A stretch of DNA of 64,000 bases from Cymbomonas tetramitiformis (taxonomy: Eukaryota; Chlorophyta; Pyramimonadophyceae; Pyramimonadales; Pyramimonadaceae). The position numbers were made by a program, and so were the translations under genes. This document shows positions 20,401 through 29,919 of this stretch, in pieces. Position 1 is the stretch's first letter; the number at the start of each line of letters is the position of its first letter. The stretch lies in the NCBI GenBank assembly GCA_001247695.2, contig LGRX02003589.1, positions 1-64,000 on the forward strand. The letters run 5' to 3'. Below the pieces are notes generated by a model. That model did no database searches. It saw nothing but the letters and a program-made list of their open reading frames with translations, and was not told where the DNA came from.

Positions 20401-21102
20401 TTATATTTCAAGGCAAATATAGTAAAACTCACTATCTAATTCAACCACTATGTATTTTCGATTATTGTTTTTACAAGCAATTAAACTAGATCCAATACCC
20501 ATAAAAGGATCACAAACAAGGTCATTTTCATTTGAATATGATTTAATTAAGTATTCCATTAATTCGATTGGTTTCGAACATGGATGTTTGCTTTTATGAT
20601 TTCCGTTAGAAAATTTCAAAACTGATTTTGGATATCGATAACCGTCTTCACATTTGGTTGGTAATCGAGCGCAATGTTTGGTATATATATTAGTAGTATT
20701 TGCACTCGATTTGTAATATGGTTTTCCGGGAGTTTTTTGCGGGTTAAATGTAGGTAGTCTTTTATAAAATATATAAATCATTTCGTGACTTCGCAATGGC
20801 ATTTGATTTGCATGAAAAAATCCTAATGCTACGGTCTTTTCATATACTAGATCGTAACGAAACCATGCTTTATTGCTTTCAATTATCTTATGTCCAAATT
20901 TAGTTGTGGTTAGAAAAATATAACATGTTTTTTCTTTACCTATACGCTTCAAATGTTTCCACAATAAATTCAAATTAATTATTTCTTTATCCCATTTACA
21001 AGCGGTTTGGTTATAAGGTAAATCTAATACAAATAAATCTACGGAATTATCATTTATTTTAGGGAAAATATCGAAACAGTTTGCATTATGAATTTCAAAC
21101 AT
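20401..21102 (-). CDS. DNA N6-adenine or N4-cytosine methyltransferase
   Basis: 233 aa, intact. Catalytic DLPY lies near residue 27 and the SAM-binding DPFMGIGSSLIA near residue 198, so the motif order is IV then I, as in beta-class methyltransferases (Pfam N6_N4_Mtase). KHPCSKPIELMEYLI is the usual motif X region. It would methylate viral or host DNA, possibly to mark or protect viral genomes. It is closely similar to the copy at 44135 and followed on the other strand by the same unknown gene. Confidence 0.85.
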   Translation of the reverse strand: MFEIHNANCFDIFPKINDNSVDLFVLDLPYNQTACKWDKEIINLNLLWKHLKRIGKEKTCYIFLTTTKFGHKIIESNKAWFRYDLVYEKTVALGFFHANQMPLRSHEMIYIFYKRLPTFNPQKTPGKPYYKSSANTTNIYTKHCARLPTKCEDGYRYPKSVLKFSNGNHKSKHPCSKPIELMEYLIKSYSNENDLVCDPFMGIGSSLIACKNNNRKYIVVELDSEFYYICLEI

Positions 21103-21148
21103 TAAATTATTAAATTTATTTATTTATTTTATACTAAACAAATTCTAA

Positions 21149-21724
21149 ATGAGACCGCAATTAACCGACGCGTACACAAAACAACAATGTTTAAAAATGA
21201 TGGATATAACAAATAAAGTACCAAATTCTCAAAAAATGTTTAAAAGTTATGGCAATCTTTCTAAAAATAGCTATAGTATGACCGTACCTAGTTCAAATCC
21301 TGAATTATTTTATTTTGATCTAACAAATTCTCCTATAAATCCTATGCATTTGACTAAAGAATTAAAGCATGATTTTGATTTTCCAAAATATATTATGCAA
21401 GAAGAGTTGTCTTCACAATCTACTCCAATAAGTTTTGTAGAAGAAGAAGAATTGTTGAGTGAAATTGACACTGAAGAAATTAATTCAGGTTTGAAAAGAC
21501 TGCGTGAAGATTTTTCTCCATCTCCGTTAAACACACCCGAAAATCAAGGCGAATCTGGTCCTTCATCAAGGACAGTTGTAAATCCAATATTAAGACAAGC
21601 ATTATCCTTTTCTTTACCAAGTGATGCCGTTATTATTACCGGTGTAGATCGAAGAAACCCTACGTCTCCTAATAGAAATTTCTCACCGGCAAAAACACGT
21701 TCACGTACTACAAATAACAATTAA
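21149..21724 (+). CDS. Hypothetical type 1 protein, 191 aa
   Basis: Begins MRPQLTDAYTKQQCLKMM and ends in a basic tail (NRNFSPAKTRSRTTNN). The second half is acidic then Ser/Pro-rich and probably disordered. It is the counterpart of 44886; the first 80 residues and the C-terminal RRNPTSPNRNFSP are the conserved parts. Always divergent from the methyltransferase and upstream of lipase 1. Function unknown. Confidence 0.6.
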   Translation: MRPQLTDAYTKQQCLKMMDITNKVPNSQKMFKSYGNLSKNSYSMTVPSSNPELFYFDLTNSPINPMHLTKELKHDFDFPKYIMQEELSSQSTPISFVEEEELLSEIDTEEINSGLKRLREDFSPSPLNTPENQGESGPSSRTVVNPILRQALSFSLPSDAVIITGVDRRNPTSPNRNFSPAKTRSRTTNNN

Positions 21725-21737
21725 AAATTTTATTACT

Positions 21738-21794
21738 ATGTCTCGAAAACATTTGTTCGGGGAAATTTATATTAAAATGAAATTATTAATTTAA
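21738..21794 (+). pseudogene. Remnant of the 92-aa type 1 gene
   Basis: ATGTCTCGAAAA at the position of the 92-aa gene (45473), followed by only 18 codons before a stop. The body of the gene is deleted here, whereas the flanking genes are intact. Confidence 0.5.
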
Positions 21795-21800
21795 TAATTT

Positions 21801-23270
21801 ATGAATACATTTTGTGATAATAATCCTTCAAATATATTTTGTCAAAAAGCGAAAATTGTAGATGACACCAATTTTAAAAGTAATGATTTTAAATTTGAAA
21901 ATATTTTTTTGGAAAAAATAGAAAATAATAAAAGTAATAACAAAGATTCCACTCCGTTTGAGAGAATTCCAAAAATTAAAAATAATGATTTTACATCCCA
22001 AAAAATAAAAAAACAAACGGCGGAACTATTGAATGCAATACATGCAGATTTCAAAAATATTCCAAATCAAGCAATGAATAATTTTCTTGGAAAAAATACA
22101 ATTAAATTTGATAATCCTACTCAAAAAAAATATGCTTTAGCTGCAAATTCAGCCTATGCATTTAGTTACGATAATAAAGCAAAATTAAATAAAATAATGA
22201 CAGAGCTTACCCTTTTTCAAATAGACCCTACATTAAGCGGGAGAAATTCGATTACATTAGTTAATTCTATAAATAAAGAAGTAATCATAGCATATCGTGG
22301 AAGTGACGCTGAATTTTACAAATTAGAAACAATTTCTAAAAACCCTAATAGGTTAAGTAATTTTAAGGATTGGTATGTGAATTTATTAACAACTATAGGC
22401 AAACAACGCACAACTCAAAGATATAACGAAGCTTCCCAAAGATATGAAAATGTTTTTAAAAAATTTGGAAATAATTACAAAATTTCGGTAACCGGTCACT
22501 CAAACGGAGCCGGACAAAGCAATTTCATTGCCGAAAAATATAATGTCGAGGGTCATCATTTTAATCCAGCTATTAATCCCTTGCAAAAACCGGTAAATAC
22601 ACCAACGGAAAAACAATATGTTTATTCAACGGAAGGAGATTTAGTTGTATTACCGGCAAGAATTAAACCTCATCCAAATTCTAATTATGAAATTATTCAT
22701 GTCAATCCAAAACCGGGAACTGAAAATGATCTTGTAAAATTACATGATATAGAGCAAATGTATACCGAAAATTATCCCCAAACCGAAAGAGTTTCCACGG
22801 CAAGATCTAGATTTGGTTTCGCAAATGCTATAGGCGGTTCAGTTATGGGTGGTTATTTTGGATACTATCAACAAACAAATTCTAAAGATGAACATTATTT
22901 TAGAACGACTCAAGGCGTATTAGAAGGTGCATTGTTAAACGAAGCGCCCCCTATTAATTTTTCAGATTTTATGGATACCATGGGAGTTAAAGAAAGTCTA
23001 GAAGAAAAGAATTATTTACGGAAATATTTAGGGTTGCATCCAATTGAAGAAAAAAATATAGAAAAAGTCCCTAGTTATGACCCAATTACCGAAAAAATTA
23101 GAAAAATAACGGGTAGACAAAAGCAAGATAAAAAGCTATTTTCGCCTACAACCGGAGTAAGTTATGAAAATAGAAACATAAATTCAGGTAATTTTAAAAA
23201 GGGAATTAAATATGTCGAGTATGACGGCAATAGTTCAACACCTATAAAAGTCGGTGTAATAAATCCATAA
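21801..23270 (+). CDS. Class-3-like lipase, family 1
   Basis: 489 aa. VIIAYRGSDAEF is the oxyanion-loop strand seen in class 3 lipases, VTGHSNGAGQSN gives the GxSxG nucleophile elbow, STEGDLVVLPAR supplies the acid and VKLHDI a candidate His. The N-terminal 70 residues are polar and the C-terminal 150 have no match I recognise. Lipase or phospholipase activity in virions can open a membrane during entry, which I infer for this gene from its place beside capsid genes. The second copy is at 45777. Confidence 0.75.
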   Translation: MNTFCDNNPSNIFCQKAKIVDDTNFKSNDFKFENIFLEKIENNKSNNKDSTPFERIPKIKNNDFTSQKIKKQTAELLNAIHADFKNIPNQAMNNFLGKNTIKFDNPTQKKYALAANSAYAFSYDNKAKLNKIMTELTLFQIDPTLSGRNSITLVNSINKEVIIAYRGSDAEFYKLETISKNPNRLSNFKDWYVNLLTTIGKQRTTQRYNEASQRYENVFKKFGNNYKISVTGHSNGAGQSNFIAEKYNVEGHHFNPAINPLQKPVNTPTEKQYVYSTEGDLVVLPARIKPHPNSNYEIIHVNPKPGTENDLVKLHDIEQMYTENYPQTERVSTARSRFGFANAIGGSVMGGYFGYYQQTNSKDEHYFRTTQGVLEGALLNEAPPINFSDFMDTMGVKESLEEKNYLRKYLGLHPIEEKNIEKVPSYDPITEKIRKITGRQKQDKKLFSPTTGVSYENRNINSGNFKKGIKYVEYDGNSSTPIKVGVINP

Positions 23271-23285
23271 GATATATAATATAAA

Positions 23286-23519
23286 ATGGCAAATTGTAAA
23301 TATAAAACTGTAAAAATTAAAAAGTCTACAAAAAAGATAAAAAATTAATGGCAATTTTTGATAATTTAAAGACTGTTCATTTCGGTGCAAAAGGTTATAC
23401 AGATTTTACTACAAATAAAGATATAAAAAGAAAATTTAATTATCTCAAACGTCATAAACCCAATGAAAATTGGAGTACATGTGATACTCCCGGTTCGCTT
23501 TCAAAACATTTATTATGGG
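23286..23519 (+). pseudogene. Small conserved viral protein (KTVHFGAKGY family), broken
   Basis: Counterpart of the 98-aa gene at 47265. A one-base loss in the A-run near 23330 shifts the frame, and the 3' end stops at LLWG where the sequence joins an inverted MCP fragment at about 23520-23528. Confidence 0.8.
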
Positions 23520-23528
23520 GTAATTCCA

Positions 23529-23792
23529 CTTTATTATACCGTTTGGTAATGTTGTTATAACTACATCAGGTTGTGCCGCAGCGTTGGTACAAGCAATATT
23601 AGTTTCATTAGCACGACCTTGACAATGCAAACTTAGGCTTTTCATATTTATTAAAGAGTTCACAGGTAAATTTAAAGTTATTACACCATATGGACCTACT
23701 CTTGTCAAATTTGTTGTTTCTAATCTATAATAGTTGGTGGAATATCCGTTTAATTTTTGAAGACCAAATGCAAGGCTATAAGGTAAAGACAT
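23529..23792 (-). pseudogene. MCP 5' fragment
   Basis: The first 88 or so codons of a type 2 MCP (MSLPYSLAFGLQKLNGYST to TTLPNGI), then a junction into the broken gene of the opposite strand. The open frame to 23445 is read-through. It is the left edge of an inverted type 2 fragment that extends to 26346. Confidence 0.85.
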
Positions 23793-23828
23793 TTTCTATA
23801 ATATAATAAATAAAAAATAAAAAATTGT

Positions 23829-24812
23829 TCATTGAGAATACTCTTTTAATTTCAAAGAAATTGCAAAATTAATGGATTGTTCTGTACCATTTTTTGACAA
23901 GGCTGTTGGAATTAATCTAGATTTATTATCAGTTATTGAAATTCGTAATTGAGAAAATTGTGAAGCTTGTACATCTATACCAAAGTTTTCATCAAAATCT
24001 AAATATGAAATAAATTTACTAGAAATATCGGAAGGTAATAATACTTTTCCTAAAATGTCGCTACTTATTATTTGATTTTGATTTATATTGTTTGAAAGAT
24101 TAGTACTTTGTAAATTATTTGTTGGTAACGTGGTAATTCTTAAATAAATAGCATCATTTGTTTGTAAATTACCCGGAAATTTAGATTTAAATAACAAATC
24201 TGGTGTTTCAATATCAAATAAATTATTTACTTGAGAAATATTTGATAATCCTGCAACAGATTTATTTGTTCGTCCTCCTAAAATTTGATCAACATCATTA
24301 TATTTCCCAGGAGAATTAAATATAGCAGTTAATGCATTACCTAATGCACTGCCTGGAACAGTTTGGAAATCACCGGTAATTGAAAATGCAACAAATTTAA
24401 TGTCTGGTGCAGCTTTACTAAGTTGTATGTTAAAATGTCCAGAAATAGCCTCATATGTAACGGTTACGCTATCAGCGGGTGCAACAAAATTAAAGTTGGC
24501 TACAAGAACATTTAAAATAATGGTTTCTAAAATTGATTTTAAATCATCTAAATTCGTGTAATTTCCATCTGGTATTCTACATTCATATAAATCATTTGTG
24601 CTTATTTTTGCTATATAAAAAATACCATTGTATTCATTGATGGTGTACCAAGTTTTTGCGGCGGAAAAAGAATTTAAAATGATTTTTAATCTATTTGTGT
24701 TTCTATAATTTGTTAATTGTGTCGGAACATTTATATTTATTATTCTTGAATCACCAGTGGTTGATAAATCTTCACTAGATAAATAAAGGGTTCGTTCAGA
24801 TATTGGATTCAT
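23829..24812 (-). CDS. Penton-like capsid protein
   Basis: 327 aa, intact. Begins MNPISERTLYLSSEDLS, then INVPTQLTNY and the conserved SFSAAKTWYTINEYNG block shared by all penton copies here. Single-jelly-roll penton proteins close the vertices of such capsids. The assignment rests on its invariant place directly upstream of the MCP and on general similarity to Polinton-like penton proteins. Its start overlaps the end of the 78-aa gene by 17 bp. Confidence 0.7.
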   Translation of the reverse strand: MNPISERTLYLSSEDLSTTGDSRIININVPTQLTNYRNTNRLKIILNSFSAAKTWYTINEYNGIFYIAKISTNDLYECRIPDGNYTNLDDLKSILETIILNVLVANFNFVAPADSVTVTYEAISGHFNIQLSKAAPDIKFVAFSITGDFQTVPGSALGNALTAIFNSPGKYNDVDQILGGRTNKSVAGLSNISQVNNLFDIETPDLLFKSKFPGNLQTNDAIYLRITTLPTNNLQSTNLSNNINQNQIISSDILGKVLLPSDISSKFISYLDFDENFGIDVQASQFSQLRISITDNKSRLIPTALSKNGTEQSINFAISLKLKEYSQ

Positions 24813-25032
24813 TATTATCTCTATTTAATATATGAATATAATTTTTATTTTCATCAATTTCTTTTTGAGCGTCCCTTTTTAATGGTAATGGAATATCCAC
24901 AACATTTCCGTTATACATTTTTTCATAAAATTCAGGTCGTGCTATATAATCATCAATAATTAATTCTAAATAAAATGTACATAAATTTGGATATAATATC
25001 TGAGCATTTTTCATTAATTGATCACGTTCCAT
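24796..25032 (-). CDS. Small conserved protein between lipase and penton, 78 aa
   Basis: Shares (H/Y)-x-E-L-I-(V/I)-DDY followed by R-x-x-(F/L)Y-(D/E) with the copies at 31541 and 47558. Overlaps the lipase 2 end (11 bp) and penton start (17 bp), as at 31541. Acidic tail. Function unknown. Confidence 0.65.
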   Translation of the reverse strand: MERDQLMKNAQILYPNLCTFYLELIIDDYIARPEFYEKMYNGNVVDIPLPLKRDAQKEIDENKNYIHILNRDNNESNI

Positions 25033-26346
25033 AATTTACCAAAATATTATTTTTGTTGTCTTTTATTGTATTTTTATTTATATTTGTATATTTATTTGAT
25101 AACGATGTATTTACATTTCTACAAAAATTTGCCATTCTTTGAGGACCTTTGTTAGAAATATAATCTGCTAACATTCTAGCTTCTAATGGTGCATCGTCGT
25201 GTAAATAATTTGCATCAATGTCAAAATTGACTCCTAATAGCCCTAATGGATTTAAATCTTCTGAAATTTGGTGGTTAAATTCATAACTTTCAACATTATT
25301 TATTGACATATTTCTTGCATCTTTTAAAGCATTTCCAAAAGTATAAATATCAAGCCCCGTCCCTATAGTGTTTAACGTTGATTTTAATAAATTAACTTTA
25401 TTAACTTTATTGTTTTTTGGTAATTGAAAAAACTATTTCAAATTATGTGGAGATGTTAAATATTCATAGGGTTGTTTGAATAAATCATAAGGATTTTTGT
25501 TTTCAAAATAATGAAACAACTTTCTATTTGAATTTGATGGTATTTTCAAGGCTCCGGCTGTGGCCCAGTCCGTCAACACTCTATGAATGTTTTGTGGTGC
25601 ATTTCCAACAATCTTAGGAATATGTAAATGAGAAAGAAATGGATTGAAAGTTGTTGATTTAACATTAAAGTTTTCACCGACGTGTATTGCTTTTGCCCCG
25701 CCTAATGAGGTTCCTAATAATTCTATTTGATGATTTGGGTATTTTTCCAAAGTTTTCAAATAAACATTTTCAGCGCGTTTGAAAGATTTTTGTTGTGAAT
25801 GTTTTCCTTTAATTACTGAAAGAATATCTACTTTGTCCTCGTTCAAAAATGACGGGTTTGAGCTTGCCCCGTGGTATGCTATATGAATCTTGTTTTTTCC
25901 ATTATTAAAAACCGCTGCATCATATGATGACAAATGTGGATCTAATTTGAATTTATTTCCAAAAATTTCTTATCCATTTGTTGTTGAGCATTTGTAATTG
26001 TAAAATGTTCATATCCACCCGGGTAATTCAACTCCGGTGTATAATTTCTTGATCCTAAATATGTTGAAATACCCACTTGGTATGCTTTCTCTCTTAATTC
26101 ATTTGAAAATACTTGTTTTATTTCTTTTGCTTGGAGTTCGGCTAATTCTTTAAATAATGTGTTTAATTGAAATTTGTAATCTTGTTTTATCTTTTTATTC
26201 CTTTGATCATTATAAAAGTCTTTTTCATTTTGGAAAGTCTTTCTTTTAAAGGAGTATTCTTTTACTTTGGACTTGGAAAATAAATTATAGTTGGTCTTAC
26301 AGAAATCATTTTGGGAATAAATCTTGGAACATAAATGCTTCTTCAT
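25022..26346 (-). pseudogene. Class-3-like lipase, family 2, broken
   Basis: Counterpart of the 437-aa gene at 30238. Three frames are needed: 26346-25942, then 25933-25433 after a frameshift near 25940-25960, then an in-frame TAG where the intact gene has a Gln codon (NLK-stop-FFQ, about 25433-25435). The nucleophile elbow LLGTSLGGAKA is still present. Inactive unless the stop is read through. Confidence 0.8.
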
Positions 26347-26351
26347 TTATA

Positions 26352-26520
26352 GTTAAAACGCACATTTTTTTTGGGTAGTTTCCCTTCAATAGAATACATA
26401 TATTTTGTCTATATATCAATAGCCTTATATGAAAAAGTTTTTCTAAAGCAAAAAGTGTTTTGGTAGTGAAAACGCACATTATTTTTGAACAGTTTTTTTG
26501 TCAATAGAATACATAAATAT
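26352..26520. repeat. Imperfect 50-bp direct repeat
   Basis: AAAACGCACATT...CAATAGAATACATA occurs at about 26352-26401 and 26468-26520, 116 bp apart, just upstream of the broken lipase 2. It could be a promoter element or a recombination scar. The remainder to 26655 is AT-rich with no gene. Confidence 0.55.
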
Positions 26521-26736
26521 GATATGCAATAATATGCTTATGTATGCTTGTGCTATGCTATTGTGTGCTAAGTGTAAAACAAAATTGGGAAACAAATGAA
26601 TATATATAAACTACTATTACAATTGGCTGTCTATTTCAGCTAAAATCCCGGTCACATGCCGGTGTTGCACAAAGCTAATTGCTCTCTACAAAAGTACTCA
26701 GCAAAGGTCATCGGACGGTACTATCAGGACTACCGA

Positions 26737-27510
26737 TTAACAAAGGTCCTGGTCTTCCTCTTCCTCTCGTTTCGCCTCGGTTCCTCCATCGGGAATATCA
26801 GGGCAATCGGGAAAATATTCACCTTCCTGGTCAGCACTTTGGCTTTCCAGAGGAGGGGGTTGGTTCGAGGCCATTGAAACAGTCCTAAAAGTGTTGGACC
26901 ATTGCATAAACTCAGCCTGAAATTGGCGCAGCTGAGCCATTTCCTGTTCCAATGCCTGAAGCTTTTTTTCGGTTTTGGTTAACCGTTTTTGGATCTGACG
27001 TCGCAGTGCCTTCTCCTCGTTCAAGGCATGCATAGTGACCCAAGGGCCACTTTCACGAAACTCTTCCCAATTTTCTGGGCCACACTCATCCCAGTGAGAG
27101 GGCCAATTACCGTCTTCGTCGGTAATATCGTCGCCAACATAGAGGTCGTAGTCCTCAAGTTCCGATTCTTCTTCGGACATGTCGTCGTGAGCTTCTTCAT
27201 CGGCCTTTCTCTTACGACTTATCGAGGGCCCTGCTTCACTCGCCTCTTTCGCAATTGCTTTCTGTACTGGTTTCTTTACTGCCTTCAGTTTTTGTGAAGT
27301 TTTCCCCTCAGCCTTGGTTCGTTTAGCTTCCAAAGCTTTAACCAATCGCTCTTTCGCTTTTGAGAGTCCTTCAGGCGTGTGATACCCGCATCTGCGCACG
27401 CCGTCCCCATTCTTTACGGGCTTTCCGCACAAAGTTCCATCCTTTCTATAGTGTTTACACGTACCATCGGTCGAACCCGAAACAGTAATACCCTGCGAAT
27501 TTTGAGACAT
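26737..27510 (-). CDS. Zinc-motif and coiled-coil protein, 257 aa
   Basis: ATG at 27510 (MSQNSQGIT) chosen over a GTG at 27522. Near the N-terminus is CKHYRKDGTLCGKPV...CGYH, the C-x8-C-x11-C-x2-H type of small zinc motif found in large protist viruses. Then come a Lys/Ala-rich linker, an acidic stretch (EEESELEDYDLYVGDD) and a coiled coil (RRQIQKRLTKTEKKLQALEQEM). The base composition is clearly less AT-rich than the capsid genes. Divergent from the 233-aa gene across a repeat-rich promoter. Probably a DNA-binding or regulatory protein. Confidence 0.6.
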   Translation of the reverse strand: MSQNSQGITVSGSTDGTCKHYRKDGTLCGKPVKNGDGVRRCGYHTPEGLSKAKERLVKALEAKRTKAEGKTSQKLKAVKKPVQKAIAKEASEAGPSISRKRKADEEAHDDMSEEESELEDYDLYVGDDITDEDGNWPSHWDECGPENWEEFRESGPWVTMHALNEEKALRRQIQKRLTKTEKKLQALEQEMAQLRQFQAEFMQWSNTFRTVSMASNQPPPLESQSADQEGEYFPDCPDIPDGGTEAKREEEEDQDLC

Positions 27511-27598
27511 ATTGACAGACACCCCTACGCGTTTGTTAGGGCGTAAAAGGGGTTTACCCTTGTCTTAAGGCCTGTTGCTTGCATCTGGTGCCTCTGAG

Positions 27599-27960
27599 AA
27601 AAAAAATCGATCGATCGAAATATTCTCGATAATGAATTATCTCGATCGAAATATTGTAATATATTAGATATGGTGAAATTTACTTGTCAAAAGTCATATT
27701 AAACTTAGACCTCCTAATAATCACTTGTCATAGCCCAAATATCACTTGTCATATTTTCGGGTGGACTAGACCCTGCTAATAATCACTTGTCATAGCCCAA
27801 ATATCACTTGTCATCTTTTAAGGAAAGAAATCTCACTTGTCATAGCCCAAATATCACTTGTCATATTTTTGGGAAAGACTGGATTAAGTAATATTCACTT
27901 GTCATAGCCCAAATATCACTTCTCTTGCTCTCCGCTGCCCGCTCGCTCTGTCCGCTGCCC
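27599..27960. promoter_or_regulatory. Divergent promoter with arrayed CACTTGTCAT double sites
   Basis: Four double sites (27721-27752, 27783-27814, 27832-27863 and a degenerate 27894-27921). Each is two copies of TCACTTGTCAT offset by 21 bp, about two helical turns, around TAGCCCAAATA. Upstream are TCGATCGAAATATT twice and the palindrome GATAATGAATTATC; downstream TCCGCTGCCCGCTC occurs twice. It lies between divergent genes, so a bidirectional control region is likely. Confidence 0.7.
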
Positions 27961-27981
27961 GCTCTCACGGTCTAAACAAAA

Positions 27982-28683
27982 ATGAATACTTTGGAAATGG
28001 ATTTTGAGGAACAGGATAATATTGTTCTTTCAGGTGAAGAGCAAGCAAAAAAGAATAAAGAAGCGCATCAAGCACGAGTTTCAAAGTGGGACGAGAGAGT
28101 AGCAGGTGGTGCTCACGGTAAAGAGTACAAGTTTAATGCGCAGGCATTGGACGCTCAACTCAACTCTCTTTTAAAGGACAAAGAGATACGGACTGGGGAC
28201 TTCCGATTAACTGTTGAGAAGAGGGTAAAACGTCGCTCAGTTGTCGTAACGACTGATTGGTTAAAGTCAGTACGTGCTACAGACGAGGCCAAACAACCGC
28301 CATTTTCAAACGAAGAACAAATTGCCTATGAAGTCTTTCGTTTGGTTGGCTTAAAAGACCCAACCGTTTTGACTAACGCTCGTAAGTCTTTTGTAGAGTC
28401 CCTCGCATTTTTTGAGGGTGGTGTCTTACTAAGTGAGAAAAAGGAAAAGAAGATTGCCGCGCGTGCTGCTTTCATCGCTGGTTTGAGCGCAAAGAAACGC
28501 GCAAAATATATGGCTATGTTACAAGAGGAAAGTGATACTGACAGTGAACCCGATGAGGAGAAAGAAACTCCAGCAGAGACAGCAGAAGAGGAAGCGCCTG
28601 GCCTCCTAAAGCGCATTGCAGGAGCCGTCGCGGGGACCGCAAAAGACTTTGCCGAGGCAAACAAAGCCCCTAAATTGGGCTAA
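27982..28683 (+). CDS. Hypothetical protein, 233 aa, acidic C-terminus
   Basis: ATG after TCTAAACAAAA. The N-terminal half has charged helices, with KRVKRRSVVVTTDWLKSVRATDE as its most structured-looking part. The C-terminus is an acidic Asp/Glu stretch (ESDTDSEPDEEKE) followed by LLKRIAGAVAGTAKDFAEANK, a possible amphipathic helix. No family recognised. Intermediate GC content like its neighbours. Confidence 0.55.
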   Translation: MNTLEMDFEEQDNIVLSGEEQAKKNKEAHQARVSKWDERVAGGAHGKEYKFNAQALDAQLNSLLKDKEIRTGDFRLTVEKRVKRRSVVVTTDWLKSVRATDEAKQPPFSNEEQIAYEVFRLVGLKDPTVLTNARKSFVESLAFFEGGVLLSEKKEKKIAARAAFIAGLSAKKRAKYMAMLQEESDTDSEPDEEKETPAETAEEEAPGLLKRIAGAVAGTAKDFAEANKAPKLG

Positions 28684-28807
28684 CTCAATAGCAATACTAC
28701 CACTCAATAGCAATACTAGCAAATAGAGTAGGCAAATAGAATAATATATGTACAACAATATTCTTTTAATATAATAAGTGTTTTCGCATTCTTCTTTCCT
28801 TTTGTTT

Positions 28808-29146
28808 CTATTTCCTAAAAGGGGGATCAAGCATGTTAACCCTACGGTATTCTAACTTATATTTGAAGTATTCTACGCATCCCACACATAAGCACATGTC
28901 CTTGTCGTAGAAGTTTGCGATCTTGAAAGTCTTCATATTACCCTTGTCGTTGTTGTGGTTGTACAGCGCACACTCCACACAAACATGCCTACAACACTCC
29001 CAACACTTGTGTAATGCCGGTGTGGCATGAGGCCTTCGGTGTACACAATAGTTTTGTTGGAACCTTTCCAATGCTTCGTTATCTAGTTGTTCTTCATTTA
29101 ATTGTTCTACTTCGGCTAAAGTGATAGTTTCTTCCTTTGTTTCCAT
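28808..29146 (-). CDS. Small Cys/His-rich protein, 112 aa
   Basis: An acidic N-terminus, then CVHRRPHATPALHKCWECCRHVCVEC and later CLCVGC, enough ligands for two zinc ions. The spacing of the first cluster is loosely like the one in the 193-aa protein at 43326. Likely a zinc-binding regulator. Converges with the 233-aa gene. Confidence 0.55.
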   Translation of the reverse strand: METKEETITLAEVEQLNEEQLDNEALERFQQNYCVHRRPHATPALHKCWECCRHVCVECALYNHNNDKGNMKTFKIANFYDKDMCLCVGCVEYFKYKLEYRRVNMLDPPFRK

Positions 29147-29183
29147 TAGGTGGTAGGTGTTTGAAAAAGTTTGAGAATAAGTT

Positions 29184-29206
29184 TGGGTTTGGGTTTGGGT
29201 TTAGAG
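29184..29206 (+). repeat. GGGTTT hexamer run
   Basis: Three to four copies of GGGTTT in the upstream region of the 112-aa gene. Telomere-like, but too short to mean much alone. Confidence 0.4.
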
Positions 29207-29306
29207 TTCATATAGTTAGTCAGTCATAATATTCGGAGTACAGCAAGTACTCCTATTATAAAATTCTTTTGTATTTGAAAAGAGTTTTTCTTTTATTTTA
29301 TCATAT

Positions 29307-29597
29307 CTACCATAATAACTTGTCGGCATAGAATCCATTAGAGCCTTTCACAAGTCTATCTTTATTATGTCTTAGTTTGTAAAGTTTTCTCCTATTTTGT
29401 GCGTACTCAATACCTTTTGATTTAATGTAAGAAGGATAGTCTAACATTCCACACGCACCAATACTAGCTAGTTTCTTACCGGACTTCTTATCAAAGACAT
29501 CCAATTTCTTGTTTTTATTTGTTGAAAGTTTCACATAAACATTCAATTTTTTTGCGTTCTTTCTTGTGTGTTTACTTATTGTGTAATTACAAGCCAT
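29307..29597 (-). CDS. Small conserved viral protein, 96 aa (paralogue 1)
   Basis: ATG at 29597 (MACNYTISKHTRKNAKK); the 20-codon extension to 29657 has no counterpart in the paralogue. The conserved core is KLDVFDKKSGKKLASIGACG, then DYPSYIKSKG, then RRKLYKLRHNKDR and YADKLLW at the C-terminus. I recall similar small proteins in large DNA viruses of protists and in some phages, with no known role. A near-duplicate follows at 29920. Confidence 0.65.
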   Translation of the reverse strand: MACNYTISKHTRKNAKKLNVYVKLSTNKNKKLDVFDKKSGKKLASIGACGMLDYPSYIKSKGIEYAQNRRKLYKLRHNKDRLVKGSNGFYADKLLW

Positions 29598-29723
29598 TTT
29601 GTTTACAATAAGGATGAAAATATTAGAGCTCTTTTGCGGGACAAAATCCTTTTCCAAAGAAATGCAAAAAATGTACGCACATTGTGAAATTACGACTTTC
29701 GATATTCTTCATAAATATGATCC

Positions 29724-29918
29724 GGTTAGGGTTAGAGTTAGAGTTAGCATCGGGCAATTTGCTGTGCTGAAATATATTTGACTTATTATTTTTGTTGATA
29801 TTATATTTGTATTTACTGTTGAAAAGTTTATTTAAGACACGCAATTTACTCAGTCTGAGTTAAAGTTAGAGTTGAAGTTAGAGTTGGAGTTAGAGTTGGA
29901 GTTAAAGTTAGAGTTAGA
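29724..29918 (+). repeat. Degenerate GTTAGA/GTTAGG hexamer tracts
   Basis: GGTTAGGGTTAGAGTTAG... at 29724-29747 and about ten degenerate hexamers (GAGTTA, GAGTTG, AAGTTA) at 29857-29918. Both lie between the two paralogous small genes. They resemble degenerate telomeric repeats. Confidence 0.6.
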
Positions 29919-29919
29919 A

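Noticed and set aside
27721..27921. Possible CRISPR-like array
   Set aside because: Spacers are not unique, spacing is irregular (62, 49, 62), units contain an internal direct duplication, and the host is eukaryotic; a promoter array fits better.
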